From Vibrio fluvialis (lineage in GTDB: Bacteria > Pseudomonadota > Gammaproteobacteria > Enterobacterales > Vibrionaceae): a stretch of DNA of 64,000 nucleotides. The translations under genes and the position numbers were made by a program. The stretch is from NCBI RefSeq assembly GCF_900460245.1, contig NZ_UHIP01000001.1:3100001-3164000 (forward strand). Direction: 5' to 3'. This document shows positions 62,954 through 64,000 of this stretch, piece after piece. Each line of letters begins with the position of its first letter. Position 1 is the stretch's first letter. The notes under the pieces are model-generated. The model worked only from the letters and a program-made list of their open reading frames with translations, ran no database searches and was not told the DNA's origin.

Positions 62954-63073
62954 TGCTTGGCGACCATAGCGTTTTGGACCCACCTGATCCCATTCCGAAC
63001 TCAGAAGTGAAACGAAACAGCGTCGATGGTAGTGTGGGGTCTCCCCATGTGAGAGTAGAACATCGCCAGGCTT
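62954..63073 (+). rRNA. 5S ribosomal RNA, copy 2
   Basis: This is identical in the parts compared to copy 1, from TGCTTGGCGACC to CGCCAGGCTT, about 120 bases, and lies 92 bases after 23S copy 2. Confidence 0.95.
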
Positions 63074-63103
63074 TAAATTTAGACTCTTGAGTCTAACCAG
63101 TGC

Positions 63104-63180
63104 GGAGCGGTAGTTCAGTTGGTTAGAATACCGGCCTGTCACGCCGGGGGTCGCGGGTTCGAGTCCCGTCCGCTCCGCCA
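63104..63180 (+). tRNA. tRNA-Asp (GUC)
   Basis: The 77-base cloverleaf with encoded CCA has the anticodon loop CTGTCAC (GUC) and a GGAGCGG/CCGCTCC acceptor stem. It lies at the distal end of operon 2, before the terminator. Confidence 0.97.
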
Positions 63181-63191
63181 CTTATTTAAGA

Positions 63192-63217
63192 CCTCAGCAG
63201 CAATGCTGGGGTTTTTT
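63192..63217 (+). terminator. Terminator of rRNA operon 2
   Basis: CCTCAGCA (63192-63199) pairs with TGCTGGGG (63204-63211), followed by six T. It lies 11 bases after tRNA-Asp. Confidence 0.88.
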
Positions 63218-63557
63218 GTTATCTGGGAGTGGTAAACCTCTACACTCACCAGCCTCACTGAGCGCTTCGCTCTCCTCTTTCTCTCGCCCCAGCGCTTTGT
63301 CGCTCTTAAGTGTTATTCCTAACGGCTAACGGATTGTTACCTATCTCAGGCTCTTACCCCTTCGGCTTTGTTGTCATCGCGCCTCTGTTTGGTAAAGATA
63401 GACCTGGCTTCTCTTGCTTGGCATTGCTCAGGTTGGCTTCAGACTGGTGCACTACAGAACCTTGTCTTGAAGGCTTGCGGAAGAGAGTGTGCGAATCTGG
63501 GCCGAAAGTTGTGACCCTTGGTGCGGTGTTTCTGAGTGGTTAGGGGAGAGCAAAGAT
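63218..63557. other. Intergenic region without recognisable gene
   Basis: The 340 bases between the rRNA terminator and the terminator of add carry no open frame with convincing start or composition. Pyrimidine-rich stretches (CTCCTCTTTCTCTCGCCCC) are present. Confidence 0.5.
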
Positions 63558-63586
63558 ATAAAAAAGCCGATGCAGGACATCGGCTT
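63556..63586 (-). terminator. Terminator of add
   Basis: On the minus strand AAGCCGATG (63586-63578) pairs with CATCGGCTT (63572-63564), followed by a T-run. It lies 23 bases after the add stop. Confidence 0.85.
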
Positions 63587-63608
63587 GGTAAGAGATAGAT
63601 TCTTTATA

Positions 63609-64000
63609 CTAAACGCGTTGAGCGACTTTGGCTTTCAGCGTCTGTTTATCGGTATCGGACAAGAATGCCAGTTCCAAGCTGTTTAATTGCGCCTGACGAA
63701 TCTGCTCTTGGCTCAATCCGGCTTGAGGAGCAGCAACTTCATACTCGTATGGCAGCTCAATGCCCTCTACGGCAGGATCATCAGTATTTAGACAGGCGAG
63801 TACTCCATACTCAAGAAAGCGCTTGAGAGGGTGTAATGCCAAGCTTTCTACTGTACTGGTTTGAATGTTGGATGTCAGACATGACTCAATACCAATGCGA
63901 TGTTTTGCTAAATAATCCATTAGCTGCGGATCGTGAATCGCTTTCACCCCATGACCAATACGGGTCGCGCCTAAGTCACGAATCGCTTGCCACATACTTT
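63609..64000 (-). CDS. add: Adenosine deaminase, C-terminal part (cut by window edge)
   Basis: Adenosine deaminase converts adenosine to inosine in purine salvage. The visible 130 residues or so are the C-terminal third and match E. coli Add closely: [12 protein letters not shown] with the catalytic metal-site His, [27 protein letters not shown] with two Asp of the active site, and [20 protein letters not shown]. The gene continues beyond the right edge of the window. Confidence 0.93.
   Translation of the reverse strand, partial: SMWQAIRDLGATRIGHGVKAIHDPQLMDYLAKHRIGIESCLTSNIQTSTVESLALHPLKRFLEYGVLACLNTDDPAVEGIELPYEYEVAAPQAGLSQEQIRQAQLNSLELAFLSDTDKQTLKAKVAQRV

Noticed and set aside
63310..63543. 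77-codon ORF between rRNA operon 2 and add
   Set aside because: No good start site or recognisable sequence.

Overview
The window is chromosomal DNA of a Vibrio species. The core gene order (rsmD, ftsYEX-rpoH, glpE-glpG, ubiCA, plsB/dgkA, lexA, a DinF-type MATE pump, sthA, fabR-yijD, trmA, btuB, murI, then rRNA operons) is, from memory, that of chromosome 1 of the V. cholerae/fluvialis/furnissii group. The species cannot be fixed from this sequence alone.

Layout. Positions 1-20965 are core housekeeping DNA: small membrane proteins, YhhN, YecH, a MarC-type protein, rsmD, the cell-division/heat-shock cluster, a DnaA-box-rich gap, glpE-glpG, ubiquinone genes, plsB and dgkA, lexA with two SOS boxes, a methyltransferase behind a Fur-like box, a MATE pump, sthA, fabR and yijD. 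Positions 21034-46609 are a 25.6-kb genomic island inserted in the 3' end of trmA. A 26-bp direct repeat with one mismatch flanks it. The displaced original trmA tail lies at the left end, and the island supplies a replacement tail. Tandem 12-bp repeats inside both ends look like integrase arm sites. Positions 46565-51911 return to the core: trmA, a cobalamin riboswitch with btuB, an ATP-pyrophosphatase, murI and an RRM protein. Positions 52104-63217 hold two tandem rRNA operons with different spacer tRNAs (Glu; Ile and Ala) and a distal tRNA-Asp. The window ends inside add.

The island reads in modules. (1) Mobility and replication: a tyrosine integrase, three paralogous inovirus Gp2/YfjJ-like genes whose ribosome-binding sites each lie in the 3' arm of a hairpin, an AlpA regulator and an RNase H. 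(2) Envelope and ion cargo: a yybP-ykoY-type manganese riboswitch with a terminator ahead of uppP, a CaCA cation antiporter and MscS. (3) An MFS transporter, a LysR regulator and a CSS-EAL phosphodiesterase. (4) A Gabija-like GajA-GajB anti-phage pair. (5) A minus-strand block of small exported proteins, a WYL regulator, two DUF2787 proteins and a RadC-like protein, recalling V. cholerae VSP-II. (6) A reverse transcriptase overlapping a predicted PD-(D/E)XK nuclease gene, behind a 45-codon ORF and an intrinsic terminator. (7) A Panacea antitoxin overlapping a RelA/SpoT-domain toxin gene.

The strongest candidates for something undescribed are the RT-nuclease operon with its leader peptide and attenuator, the hairpin-sequestered Gp2 trio, and the manganese-riboswitch cargo operon. 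All functions are inferred from sequence patterns; no search was run.
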